Below, piece after piece: positions 46,134 through 55,343 of a stretch of 64,000 nt of DNA. The notes under the pieces are model-generated. The model was not told the DNA's origin. It did no database searches and saw nothing but the letters and a program-made list of their open reading frames with translations. Source of the DNA: CAIVVT01 sp963757265 (lineage in GTDB: Bacteria; Acidobacteriota; Terriglobia; Bryobacterales; Bryobacteraceae). A program made the translations under genes and the position numbers. How positions within the stretch are numbered: the stretch's first letter is position 1; each line of letters begins with the position of its first letter. The stretch spans positions 992,001 through 1,056,000 of the forward strand of contig CAVWRA010000006.1 of the NCBI GenBank assembly GCA_963757265.1, written 5' to 3'.

Positions 46134-46216
46134 TCAACATATCGCAGACGCGCCGCAATCAGACGACCGCCTGCCGCGGCGGTATCCTCCGTGATCCAAT
46201 CCGGCAGAGCGCCGGA

Positions 46217-46891
46217 TCACATCATTTCCACTGCAATCTTGTTCACGGAGCCGGGCGGCTGCGGCGGAATCGGCAGTTGGCTCTCACGCCCGTTCAGCTG
46301 CACACTGCGGATCCCCTTTTGCGCGCCGTTGGGGTTGCTGACGGTGATGTGGTAGGTCGCGTCGCGCCACTGCCGGGTCACCTCGAACTGCTCCCAGTCG
46401 CTGGGAATACAGGGATCGATGATCATCCCGTCAAAGCTCAGCCGGATCCCCAGAATCCAGCGCGTAACCGCAGTGTAGTTCCAGCCGCCGCTGCCCGTGA
46501 GCCAGGGATGACGGGCGCGCCCGAAGGCCGTGTGATCCCGGCCCATGACGAACTGGCAATAGGAATACGGCTCGGCCTCGCGGACCTCGATCAGGTCGTT
46601 CTGGTTGTAGGGCAACAAAGAGTCGTAGAACTTCATCGCCCGGTCGCCCCGGCCCAGCTTGCATTCGGCGATCACCGCCCAGGGATTGGGATGGCTGAAG
46701 ATAGCGGCGTTCTCCTTGATGCCCGGATAGACCCGCCCCACGAAGCCGATGTCGTCGTCGGGTTTCGTGAACGCCGGCCACAGCAGGTGGATGCCGTATG
46801 GGGAATACAGGCGCTTGTTGACCGCCTGGGTCCTGCCGCCGATGCCCCGCAATCGCCGTACCGATGAGGACTTCGCCCTGGTCTGCCGCAT
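46217..46891 (-). pseudogene. GH94 (cellobiose/chitobiose phosphorylase-like) C-terminal remnant
   Basis: From residue ~22 (about 46828) the frame matches the C-terminal part of GH94 phosphorylases: RLYSPYGIHLLWPAF, YPGIKENAAIFSHPNPWAVI, EPYSYCQFVMGRDH and WLTGSGGWNY, to the family's end. Intact enzymes of this family are ~800 aa, so about three quarters, including most of the catalytic region, are missing. The first ~21 residues are unrelated, and an opposing gene remnant begins just beyond (46857). Clear truncation by rearrangement. Confidence 0.85.
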
Positions 46892-47114
46892 CTTTCATCC
46901 CGATACCGGAACCCTCATCGTGCTCCTGTCCGGCATCTCCGACTACGGCACCGAGGCCGCCGCCGACCTGGTGTCCTCGCCGGCTCGGCTCGCCGCCGCG
47001 GTCCGCACCCTGCCCTCCGATTAGCCCCGACGCAATCTGCAGCTCGTCATCCACACGCGCGTCATCTCGGGCGAAGCCGCCACGCCGCGCGTGGTGGCCT
47101 CTTACGTGTGGTGA
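46857..47114 (+). pseudogene. C-terminal remnant of an acidobacterial winged-helix-type family, with internal stop
   Basis: Frame reads RTDEDFALVCRIFHPDTGT through AAVRTLPSD, then a TAG (47022-47024), then PRRNLQLVIHTRVISGE and VVASYVW before a TGA at 47112-47114. The D-F-A-L/I-x-R-I ... QLV-x-x-T-x-V-I pattern is one I associate with the C termini of large acidobacterial winged-helix/regulatory proteins, from memory only. The stop probably replaces a Trp (TGG). The 5' part is missing; it abuts the GH94 remnant. Confidence 0.55.
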
Positions 47115-47137
47115 CACGCCGCTGTTCGCGTGCCGCT

Positions 47138-49804
47138 TTAAGGCATCTCTCGGGGAACTTCGAACTGGCTTTCGAGCCTGCGGTCGCGTGACGATCCTCC
47201 CACCCACAATGTTCGTCTGCCCGCCGGCGTCTTCCAGCGCCCCTCGGCCGTCGACCAATACTGCAGTTGGCGCCGCGGGACATGCACCACAATCTCGGTG
47301 GACCGGCCGGGCTCCAGACTGAGCCGCGCGAACCCAGCCAGAGTGGAATCCGCGATCTGAGCGCCCGCGGGTGGCCGATCCGGCTTGTCCAGATAGAGTT
47401 GCACCACTTCATCGCCGGCCGCCGTGCCCGTGTTCTTGATCCGCACGTGCACGTCGGCCCCGCCGTCCGCCGCCGGGCTGGACTTCAATTCCGAATAGGC
47501 GAACCTCGTATAAGACAGCCCGAACCCGAATGGGAACAACGGCTCGATCTTCTGGCGGTCGAACCAGCGATAGCCGACCAGAATCCCTTCGCTGAACGTG
47601 GTCTTCCCATTCACGCCCTGCGCGGAGCGTTCCGGGTGGGCCGGATCGCCGGCCGGCGTGTCCCTGAGCCGCCGGGGCCAGGTGAAAGGCAAGCGTCCGC
47701 CTGGATTCTCCTGACCGAGCAGCAACTTCGCGGTTGCCCAGCCGCCCTCGTCGCCGGGCCACCACATTTGCAGCACCGCCTTGACGCGGCCCAGCCAGGG
47801 CAGCGCGACGGGCTGGCTGACGTTCAGCACGACGATGGTATTCGCGTTGACGGCGCAGACGTCGGCGATGAGCTGATCCTGATCGCCCGGCAGTCCGAAC
47901 GTGGGCCGGCCGCGGCTCCAGGCAAACACGATAGCGGTGCGCGCCTGTTTGGCCGCGGCAATGGCGGCGCGATAGTTCTGCGCTTGTTGCTGCGGCGTGA
48001 CCCAGTTCAATCGAACCTGCACCGGGTTGTTGGAGGTATCGGGCGCGACCTCCAGGTAGATGCGGTGCGGGCCGGCGGTCAGCGGCACAGCGGCGCGGAT
48101 GTTGTCCAGGCCATCGCTGGTGGGCAGAATATTGTCCTGCCCGGCCTGCGTGACTTCGCCGTGGATCCAGTTGTACCAGGTCCGGACCACCATCTGGTCA
48201 TCGATCTTCAGCCTGGCCCAGCAGCCCATCAGCTGCAGATGCAGACGATAAGTCCCGCTCTCGGGAACCTGCAGCATCCCGTTCCACTTGAAAGAAGTGT
48301 TCGCGGGGAGAGCCGTGCCCGCGCCGCGCGTGAAGTTCACCTCCTGGTCGATAGCCACCGCGTTCCCCGTGCTGCCGGAACGCTCCAACCCCGCTGCGCC
48401 GCCGTGCGATAACGCGCTCGCCGGCACCAGCGTCCCATCCATATCGTTGGCCGCGGCGTAAGCGATGTGCGCCCCGCTGCCCGCCAACTGGCGCAGGGCC
48501 GTGACGGTCCCGATTTCGCGCTCGGCCAGGCCCACCGCCTTCTCGCCGGTCAGGCCCACGGCAATGGTCTGGCCCGCGCCCGGACCGATCAACGCCAGGC
48601 TCTCCAGATCGGCGGGCTTCAGGGGCAGCGCACCGCCCTCGTTTTTCAGCAGCACGGCGGCATGAATCGCCGTGCGCTCGACAATGGCCGCGTTGGCGGC
48701 GGTATCGGAGGGTGTGACGTCGAGCTTCGCCTTGCCATCGAGATACCCGAACTTTTCCATCTGCCGCAGCACACGTCCCGCGGCGCGCGTAATGGTCTCC
48801 TCGGATACGACGCCCCTGGCGACGAGCTTCTTCAGATCGGTCTCCGCTTCGGGCTTCGGCGGCTGCGGCTCTTCCGGCAGCCCGAACGACGCGATGGCCG
48901 GCCCTTCGGGCTTCGGCGCCGGCGGCGGATTCCGGTTCACGAAGTACGAAGGATCGCCCCACGCAACCGGCAGCGGCCCGGGCATCTCCATGTCGAGCCC
49001 GCTGCTGATGAAATCGGTGGCGTGCGTCGCGCCCCAGTCCGACGTCACGAACCCTTCGAAGCCGTTCTCCTTTTTCAGGATCCCGAGCAGTGTATCCGGG
49101 TTGCCGCACGCGTACCGGCCATTGATCCGGTTGTACGAGCACATGACCGAGGAGACGCCGGCCTTCACGGCTGCAGCAAATGGCGCGGCGTAGACTTCGT
49201 GCAGCGTCTGCGAATCGACGAACACGTCGGTGCCGTCGGTGTCGTACCCGACGTAGTGCTTGGCCTGCGCCATGATGCCTTCCTGCTGCACGCCCGTAAT
49301 TTCCGCCGCTCCCATTTCGCCCGTCAGGAACGGGTCTTCGCCAATTGTGTTGTATCCTCGGCTGAATTCGATGTCCCGGTCGATATTGATGAACGGTTGC
49401 AGCACCACGCTCACGCCGTGCGACTTCGCCTCGCGGCCAATCAGCGTTCCGTTGGCCTGCGCGTCCTCGCGGCTGAAGGTGGCCGCCAGTCCCATGGTTG
49501 AAGTGGGCGCGACCGATGGCACGCGGGTCAGCACTCCGGGCGGGCCGTCGGCCAGGCGCATGGGAGGAATGCCCAGCCGCGGGATCCCCGGCAGGTAGCC
49601 GGCCTCGCCCTGGTACGTCGTGGCGTCTTCTCCCGTGCCGTGCAGCATCGTGATCTTCTCGTCCAGCGTCATCTGGCTGAGCAGATGGTTGACGCGCGCA
49701 CTGCCAGTGCTCTTCGGCTCCTGCGCCGGCAGCAGCGCGGCGCTGAAATTTGCGAGGACCCAAGCTGCGGTCAGGATTTTCTTTGTGACCAGACTACTGT
49801 GCAT
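47138..49804 (-). CDS. Beta-glucosidase-like glycoside hydrolase family 3 with PA14 domain
   Basis: 888 aa exported enzyme (signal peptide MHSSLVTKKILTAAWVLANF...LLPAQ). GH3 N-domain with LADGPPGVLTR, KHYVGYDTDGTD and the nucleophile strand FVTSDWGATHATDF; (alpha/beta)6 C-domain; a PA14 insert (~480-620, NTSFKWNGMLQVPESGTYRL, DDQMVVRTWYNW); C-terminal Fn3-like domain from ~750. PA14-containing GH3 enzymes act on oligosaccharides, so the exact substrate is open. Monocistronic here. The remnants downstream may once have belonged to the same saccharolytic locus. Confidence 0.95.
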   Translation of the reverse strand: MHSSLVTKKILTAAWVLANFSAALLPAQEPKSTGSARVNHLLSQMTLDEKITMLHGTGEDATTYQGEAGYLPGIPRLGIPPMRLADGPPGVLTRVPSVAPTSTMGLAATFSREDAQANGTLIGREAKSHGVSVVLQPFINIDRDIEFSRGYNTIGEDPFLTGEMGAAEITGVQQEGIMAQAKHYVGYDTDGTDVFVDSQTLHEVYAAPFAAAVKAGVSSVMCSYNRINGRYACGNPDTLLGILKKENGFEGFVTSDWGATHATDFISSGLDMEMPGPLPVAWGDPSYFVNRNPPPAPKPEGPAIASFGLPEEPQPPKPEAETDLKKLVARGVVSEETITRAAGRVLRQMEKFGYLDGKAKLDVTPSDTAANAAIVERTAIHAAVLLKNEGGALPLKPADLESLALIGPGAGQTIAVGLTGEKAVGLAEREIGTVTALRQLAGSGAHIAYAAANDMDGTLVPASALSHGGAAGLERSGSTGNAVAIDQEVNFTRGAGTALPANTSFKWNGMLQVPESGTYRLHLQLMGCWARLKIDDQMVVRTWYNWIHGEVTQAGQDNILPTSDGLDNIRAAVPLTAGPHRIYLEVAPDTSNNPVQVRLNWVTPQQQAQNYRAAIAAAKQARTAIVFAWSRGRPTFGLPGDQDQLIADVCAVNANTIVVLNVSQPVALPWLGRVKAVLQMWWPGDEGGWATAKLLLGQENPGGRLPFTWPRRLRDTPAGDPAHPERSAQGVNGKTTFSEGILVGYRWFDRQKIEPLFPFGFGLSYTRFAYSELKSSPAADGGADVHVRIKNTGTAAGDEVVQLYLDKPDRPPAGAQIADSTLAGFARLSLEPGRSTEIVVHVPRRQLQYWSTAEGRWKTPAGRRTLWVGGSSRDRRLESQFEVPREMP

Positions 49805-50415
49805 TGCGGCTCCTTTGGCGGAATCGGCGTCTTGCGGCGATTCGGCAAATTAAGTGCAGCGGGACGGTGAAACCAGGCGTTCTCGTGGAGAACTCACGTG
49901 TTTCCCCCGGCACCGAAGATCATACATCCAACGCCGCCCCGCAACGCAGGTGGAACGTCACAGCAGTTGCCGCATCGTCACGGCCGTACTCCCCGCGCTC
50001 AGGCTCACGAGTGTTCCATCCCGGCCTACCGTGATCGGTCCGCTGAAGATCCGCGGGGCATCCCCGAGGAAGGCCGCGTTGAGGTACGTGAACGGCAACG
50101 CCCGCGTGACACAATTCGCTCCCCTCTATTGTCTCCGCCCCGCATCCGCTTGCACGCGGCTTGGCCGCGGCAAGTGCGCCGTTAGATCTGTTTCGGGATA
50201 AGTGTAGCCCGTCGCGTCCGGCCGCAATGAAGCCGCCCCCGGATGGGGACACCGAGGGCCGCGGCGCTTGATCGACAGCCTCTGAACGTCGCGCCGAGGG
50301 AACCCAAGCGTGCCGCCGCGGCACGCGCAGAGTGTCCCCTCCCCCCACCCAATCCGCGCCGGCCGAGTGCACAGAAACTGTGAATCTGCTCTAGAATGCC
50401 CCCGGGGTGGTCCCG
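49805..50415. other. Intergenic region; possible short gene remnant
   Basis: About 610 bp upstream of the GH3 gene and downstream of the DsbA-like gene. A minus-strand frame at 49958-50125 (about 55 codons, ending LVSLSAGSTAVTMRQLL) has the look of a secreted-protein C terminus but lacks a start, so it may be a decayed gene end. Nothing else is recognised. Confidence 0.35.
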
Positions 50416-51273
50416 TCAGCGGCCTTTCAGTTCCGCTTCAATCACCGGCCGGAACGCCTCGAAATCCAGGGGACCCTGGTATTTCTTCCCATTGACGAAC
50501 ACGGTCGGCGTCCCCTGCACGCCCGCCCTCATTCCATCATCCATGTCGCGCTCAACGGCGGCTCGCGTGGTTGCCGAGTCCATCCCGGCCTGGAATTTGG
50601 TGCTGTCCAGGCCCAGTTCCTTGGCCCAATCCAGGATGTTCGCGCGGCTGAGATGGCGGAATTCGGCGTACATCCTGTCGTGCATCGGCCAGAATTTCCC
50701 TTGCGCCTGCGCGGACACAGCAGCCGCGGCAGCCAGGGCGGACATGGAGTGGATTTCCAGCGGGAATTGTTTGAACACCAGCCGGACGTCGCGCGGATAC
50801 GCCTCCTGCAATGCTTTCAGTTTGCCCACCGCCGCGGCGCAGTATGGGCACTGAAAGTCGGAGAATTCGACCAGCGTCACCTTTGCATCCAAGGGTCCCC
50901 TGACCGGGGCGCCGGCGATCGGGATCTCCACCGGATCCAACAGAGTCCGATTGTGATCTCGTGCCGCTTTCGCCAGGTTCGACGCTTCCAGGACCTTGAG
51001 GATCTGCGCCGTGGACTGGCCCTGCCTGGCCGCGGCCACGGCCATTTGAGCCAGGGAGCGGCTGTGCCCGCAGGGTGGATCCTCGATGCGGCACTGCGCC
51101 ACCTTCATGTTGCATCCGCAAGTGCAGTTGAACTCCCGCATCGCGTTCAAGGCCGCCGCCTTCTGAACCGGGGTGAGCCCCTCCCAGGACACTCCCGGCA
51201 GGTCCGTTGCCGTTTTCCAATCTTGTGCAAGCCCCAGGGCGGCAGCCAGCAGGAGGCTCGCGATGATTCGCAT
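50416..51273 (-). CDS. DsbA/thioredoxin-like protein with N-terminal Cys-rich module
   Basis: 285 aa exported protein: signal peptide MRIIASLLLAAALGLAQ, then a ~70-residue module with NCTCGCNMKVAQC (CcmH-like C-x-C-x-C pattern), then a thioredoxin_4/DsbA fold with FSDFQCPYCAAAVGKL (CPYC active site) and VQGTPTVFVNGKKY (cis-Pro). Likely periplasmic oxidoreductase. Start at 51273 is chosen for the signal peptide; the open frame further upstream is not coding. Divergent from efp. The combination of a CcmH-like Cys cluster and a DsbA domain is discussed as a finding. Confidence 0.9.
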   Translation of the reverse strand: MRIIASLLLAAALGLAQDWKTATDLPGVSWEGLTPVQKAAALNAMREFNCTCGCNMKVAQCRIEDPPCGHSRSLAQMAVAAARQGQSTAQILKVLEASNLAKAARDHNRTLLDPVEIPIAGAPVRGPLDAKVTLVEFSDFQCPYCAAAVGKLKALQEAYPRDVRLVFKQFPLEIHSMSALAAAAAVSAQAQGKFWPMHDRMYAEFRHLSRANILDWAKELGLDSTKFQAGMDSATTRAAVERDMDDGMRAGVQGTPTVFVNGKKYQGPLDFEAFRPVIEAELKGR

Positions 51274-51448
51274 ACTTCGATTATCCCGGACCGCTGCGCA
51301 TTCCGCATTGGCGCTGCGATCGGCGCGTCGCGCGCACGGCCGGATCGACCTCTTCGCAAACCAGGTTCGCGTCCAATCAAAGTGCCGGTTCGGCGCATTT
51401 GGTAAACTAATAGTTTCCCAATCCAAGCTGGAGATTCGCGGCACTTTC

Positions 51449-52012
51449 ATGATTCAATCGACCCAAATGCGTCCGGGCATGGTGATTCTCTTTAACGGGG
51501 AGCTGCACACCGTCTTCTCCGTGAATCACCGCACGCCTGGCAACCTGCGCGGATTCGTGCAGGCCAAGATGCGCAACCTGCGCTCGGGCACAATGTTCGA
51601 GCACCGCTTCGCCTCCGAGGACCGCGTCGAGCGCGCGGTGCTGGAGGAGGTCGAGATGGAGTACATGTACGACGACGGCGAGTACTTCTACTTCATGAAC
51701 AGCGAGAACTTCGAGCAGACCCACCTGACTAAGGAGATGCTCGGCGATTCGGTGGAGTATCTGATTCCCAATCTCAAGGTCAAAGTGGAATACCACGAGG
51801 GCACGCCGATCAGCGTGGAGCTGCCGGCGAGTGTCGAGATGAAGGTGGTCGAAGTAGAGCCCGGCATCAAAGGCGGCTCGGTGTCCAACGTCGGCAAACC
51901 GGCCAAGATGGAGACCGGGCTGGTGGTGAGCGTGCCGCAATTCGTGAACGAGGGCGACGTCATCCGCGTCAGCACGTCAGACGGCAGCTACCAGGAACGC
52001 GTCAACTCCTAG
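51449..52012 (+). CDS. efp: Elongation factor P
   Basis: Relieves ribosome stalling at consecutive prolines. 187 aa with three OB/KOW domains; the end GDVIRVSTSDGSYQERV is diagnostic. The domain I loop, which holds the modified Lys/Arg in well-studied EF-Ps, reads HRTPGNLRGFVQAKMRN: the tip residue is Asn, with Arg two positions later. ATG at 51449 fits the family start (MIQSTQMRPGM); the nearest GGAG is ~16 nt upstream. No EpmA/EpmB/EarP gene is in the window. Confidence 0.95.
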   Translation: MIQSTQMRPGMVILFNGELHTVFSVNHRTPGNLRGFVQAKMRNLRSGTMFEHRFASEDRVERAVLEEVEMEYMYDDGEYFYFMNSENFEQTHLTKEMLGDSVEYLIPNLKVKVEYHEGTPISVELPASVEMKVVEVEPGIKGGSVSNVGKPAKMETGLVVSVPQFVNEGDVIRVSTSDGSYQERVNS

Positions 52013-52098
52013 TTCGACCGCCTTCACGGCCCCGTCCGCGGACGCTCTCGTTTTCTAGGCTCTTCCAGGATAGTCATGGTCCGCATCTCCACCCCGTA

Positions 52099-52320
52099 CG
52101 TGGCGCAGGCACTCGTGCCTGCCGTGTCCACGATGTGCCGGTATTGACAGACATTCGTGTCGACGCTTGGACCCTGCGACGCCGCGACCGCGTGCTCCTG
52201 AGCCGCGACTGCAAGGAGCGGTTGTGTTGTTTCGCAGCCGCGACTGCGTTTCAGAGCCGCTCGCCGTAAGGGAGCGGTCGTGTTGTTTCAGAGCCGCTCG
52301 CCGTAAGGCAGCGGTTGTCT
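52099..52320. repeat. Dispersed repeat cluster (family E followed by empty family C units)
   Basis: 52100-52177 repeats the palindromic block found inside prmC (palindrome 52105-52122). From about 52197 there are partial and complete family C units (GTTTCAGAGCCGCTCG twice, and GAGCGGT), the same sequence that flanks and receives the IS110 elements at 57-63 kb. No insertion is present here, so these are empty target copies. It fills the gap between efp and the DUF1080 gene. Confidence 0.8.
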
Positions 52321-52333
52321 CCGGCGCCCGTCC

Positions 52334-53788
52334 TCACCGCCCCTTGCGCTGCACCGCCTTCTGCCCCTCCGGCCGCGGCAGCCACATGTCCTGCCACCGC
52401 AGTCCCGCCGCCCGGATCATCTCGATGCAGTACTCGTCGCGCCCCATGTCGAGGCCCGCATTGTTGGTGCCGCACGTGAACTGGATTCCGGCCTGCTTGG
52501 CCATTTTGATGAACGCCAGGCTCGGGATCTTATAGCGATTGTTGATCTCAATGGCCACGCCGTTGGCCTTCGCCGCGTCAATCACGCGCTGCATGCGCTG
52601 CGGCGTCCACAGCTGGTCGTATTCCTTGGCCATCGCATCCGGCAGGAACGTGGCGTTCACGTAGATGTCGATCGGCTCGTTGCTGATCACTTTCACGATG
52701 CGGTCCACGATGGTATCCATGAACGCCTCGTGGTCCTTGATCTCGCCGACCTCCTCCGGAATCCACAGCCGCATGCGCCGGCCGTTGTCGTCGGTAAACG
52801 TCATGGCATCGGTGAAGATGTAGTCGAACTTCTCCAGAACCGCGCGCGAAAACGTGCCCGGCCATTCTCTTCCTTCCCCTTGCAGCGCCAGGAACACGGG
52901 CTGGCCCTGCAGCGGCTTGAGCGCCGCCAGCAGTTGCTCGTCATTGGTCACCGGGAAGCCCTTCCCGCCATTGATCGCGATGCCGTACTGGATGCCGTCT
53001 TTACGCGATTTCTCGAGCGCCTGCTCGATCGTCCAGCCGCCCTTGAGATGCACGTGGAAATCCACCAGCGGGTAGTTCGCCGCTTCCAGGCTCAGGATTT
53101 GCCGGTCGGTCTCGTCCCATACAGGCAGTGCAACCTGCGGCGCCACGTCGGGCAACGGGCGCACGCGCACGCTGCGGAAAAATACCTGCGAGCCCGCATC
53201 GTGGGCCTGCAACGCGAAAGTGCCGTGGTCCAGCACGCGGCCCGCGTGTTCACCCTCCATCGGCGGGTGTTCCGGTTCGATATAGTCCACCAGCAGCGTG
53301 CCGTTCAGCCGCACCTGCACGCGCTTGCCCTGCACGACGATGTTCATCCGGAACCAATGGTCGTCCGGGACCAGTTGCTTGTAAATGTTGCGCACGGCGT
53401 ACAGCGAACTTGTCAGCTTGCGCTCGATGTAGCTGCCCTCGCCCGTACAGGTGTTGCAGATCTGCACCTCGAAGCCCTTCTCCGGCCAGCCCTCCTCCTG
53501 GTATTGGGTGTGGAAATAGACGCCCGAGTTGGCTCCGCGCCGGGCCATCGCCTCCACTTCCAGCTCGAAGTTGCGGAAGTCGGCGTTGCGCACGGGGCCC
53601 ACGTAGAACAGGTGCGAGCGCGGCCCGCCGGCCGTCAGCAGCCCGTCCACCACCTTCCACGTGGTCTGGCTTTCGGCCGCCTTCAAGCCGTTCATCGACC
53701 GGCCGTCGAACAGATTCATCCATCCGCCAGCGGATTGCGCGGAGGTGGCCGTAGCCAGGCAGAGCAGGAGTATCAAGGATTTGAACAT
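52334..53788 (-). CDS. DUF1080 (3-keto-disaccharide hydrolase) fused to a PHP-like metal-dependent domain
   Basis: 484 aa exported protein (signal peptide MFKSLILLLCLATATSAQ). Residues ~20-205 are a DUF1080 concanavalin-like domain (WMNLFDGRSMNGLKA, GVYFHTQYQEEGW, KGFEVQICNT, HWFRMNIVVQGKRVQVRLNG). Residues ~235-475 form a metal-dependent TIM-like domain starting VDFHVHLKGGW (HxH), with GTNNAGLDMGRDE later. Such fusions occur in secreted proteins of soil bacteria. A role in polysaccharide or glycoside breakdown is likely; the second domain's reaction is unknown. Confidence 0.85.
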   Translation of the reverse strand: MFKSLILLLCLATATSAQSAGGWMNLFDGRSMNGLKAAESQTTWKVVDGLLTAGGPRSHLFYVGPVRNADFRNFELEVEAMARRGANSGVYFHTQYQEEGWPEKGFEVQICNTCTGEGSYIERKLTSSLYAVRNIYKQLVPDDHWFRMNIVVQGKRVQVRLNGTLLVDYIEPEHPPMEGEHAGRVLDHGTFALQAHDAGSQVFFRSVRVRPLPDVAPQVALPVWDETDRQILSLEAANYPLVDFHVHLKGGWTIEQALEKSRKDGIQYGIAINGGKGFPVTNDEQLLAALKPLQGQPVFLALQGEGREWPGTFSRAVLEKFDYIFTDAMTFTDDNGRRMRLWIPEEVGEIKDHEAFMDTIVDRIVKVISNEPIDIYVNATFLPDAMAKEYDQLWTPQRMQRVIDAAKANGVAIEINNRYKIPSLAFIKMAKQAGIQFTCGTNNAGLDMGRDEYCIEMIRAAGLRWQDMWLPRPEGQKAVQRKGR

Positions 53789-53847
53789 AGGAGAATTCCA
53801 GCCACGAGTCTATCGCCGCCGGCTGTGCCAACGCTCCCGCGCGGCGC

Positions 53848-54336
53848 TCAGTTGTGTTTCTGTTTTGCGTCCTCGAGAATCTTCTGCAGGTCCGGCTGCA
53901 GGTCGCTCACCAGCTTCTGCATCATCGGCATCAGGCGTTGCATCAACTGCGGCGTCTTCTCGAGCATTGCTTTGCCCGCCGGGGACTTATAGAAACCCAC
54001 GATGCCGTCGATCTCTTCTTCGGTAAAGACATCCATGTAGAGCTTGAGGAACAACGGTTTGACCTTTTCATAGCTCAGCCGGTCGGCCAGCAGCGCCATC
54101 GTCTTCTGCTGGACCTCCTCGGATTCCGCGCGTGCTTCGGGCGTTGCGAGCTTCTTGAACTGCTCCAGCTGCATGTTCTTCATCTGCTCCAGCGTCTGCT
54201 TCATCATCCGGTCGTAGTGCGTGAGCTCCATCATCTGGTCGATCTTGGCGGCCTTGGTGGCTTCGTCGGCCAGTATCGGCGAGGCACAGCACAGCAGTGC
54301 GGCGCCCAGAATGAGTGCGCTGGCGAGGGGCTTCAT
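53848..54336 (-). CDS. DUF2059 family secreted protein
   Basis: 162 aa with a signal peptide (MKPLASALILGAALLCCASP|ILA). The body is helical, with LTHYDRMMKQTLEQM and the DUF2059 core YMDVFTEEEIDGIVGFYKSPAGKAML. Function unknown; periplasmic. It follows 59 bp beyond the start of the DUF1080 gene on the same strand and may be co-transcribed. Divergent from the TIM-barrel gene. Confidence 0.9.
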   Translation of the reverse strand: MKPLASALILGAALLCCASPILADEATKAAKIDQMMELTHYDRMMKQTLEQMKNMQLEQFKKLATPEARAESEEVQQKTMALLADRLSYEKVKPLFLKLYMDVFTEEEIDGIVGFYKSPAGKAMLEKTPQLMQRLMPMMQKLVSDLQPDLQKILEDAKQKHN

Positions 54337-54425
54337 GCGACCATCTTAGCCTTTTCTCCGGAACGGCAGCCGGGGCTGTTTCGTGGTGTGATGGTCTGCA
54401 TCGGAATCTCATGCGGAGGCCTGCT

Positions 54426-55343
54426 GTGAATTGGACCCGAAGAGAATGGCTGGGCGCGGCCGGTGCCGCGTCGGTGTCCGCGCAAACCGCGCGTCAGTGG
54501 AAAATCGCAATCTTCTCGAAGCATCTGCAGTTCGTTCGCGGCGACGCGCTGGCCCGTGCCGCGCTGGAGGCCGGCTTCGATGGCGTGGACATCACCGTCC
54601 GCAAGGGCGGCCACGTCGAACCCGATGCCGCCTCGGCCGACTTGCCGCCGCTGGTCGCGCTGCTGCGAAAGAGCGGTCTGGAGGTGCCCATGGTGACCTC
54701 CGGCATCCTCGACGCCTCGACGCCCGGCCTCGAGGACTTCGTCCGCCTGCTCGCCGGCCTCGGCATCCGCTACTACCGCTGGGACGGCTTCCGCTACGAT
54801 CCCGCGCAGAGCTTTCCGCCGCAGCTCGACGACTTCCGCCACCGCTCCACCGCGCTGGCCGAGCTCAACGCCCGCCACGGCGTGATGGCCATTTATCACA
54901 CCCACTCCGGCATGCCCAACGCCGGCGCCTCCATCGTCAGCCTGCGCGAGATGTTCCGCGACGCCGATCCGCGCGGCGTGGGCATCAACTACGATGTCTC
55001 GCACGCCACCATCGAGGGCGGACTGGCCGGCTGGATCGAGTCCTTCCGCCTGTGCCAGGAGCGCATCCACGGCGTCGCGGTCAAGGACTTCCTGTGGGCC
55101 CGGGACGCGCGCGGCGTGTGGGATGTGCAGTGGACTCCGCTGGGCGCCGGCATGGTGCACCTCGGCGAGTTCGCCGCCATGCTGCGCGACAGCGGCTTCG
55201 ACGGGCCCATCCAGTTGCACGCCGAATACCCGCTCGGCGGCGCCGAAAACGGCCTCCGCGAGATCTCGATCGCGCCTGCGGCCGTCATCGCGTCGTTGAA
55301 ACACGATTGCGCCCTGCTGCGCTCGGCCTTGCAGAAAAGTTAG
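54426..55343 (+). CDS. Exported xylose-isomerase-like TIM barrel (sugar phosphate isomerase/epimerase family)
   Basis: 305 aa. Twin-arginine leader VNWTRREWLGAAGAASVSA at a GTG start with GGAGG 6-7 nt upstream (54415-54419). The barrel has AALEAGFDGVDITVRKGGHV, YYRWDGFRYDP, HTHSGMPNAGAS and VAVKDFLWAR, typical of AP-endonuclease-2-type isomerases/epimerases. Metal ligands are probably Glu/Asp/His in these strands. It overlaps convergent araB by 4 bp. The Tat leader implies periplasmic sugar processing. Confidence 0.85.
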   Translation: MNWTRREWLGAAGAASVSAQTARQWKIAIFSKHLQFVRGDALARAALEAGFDGVDITVRKGGHVEPDAASADLPPLVALLRKSGLEVPMVTSGILDASTPGLEDFVRLLAGLGIRYYRWDGFRYDPAQSFPPQLDDFRHRSTALAELNARHGVMAIYHTHSGMPNAGASIVSLREMFRDADPRGVGINYDVSHATIEGGLAGWIESFRLCQERIHGVAVKDFLWARDARGVWDVQWTPLGAGMVHLGEFAAMLRDSGFDGPIQLHAEYPLGGAENGLREISIAPAAVIASLKHDCALLRSALQKS

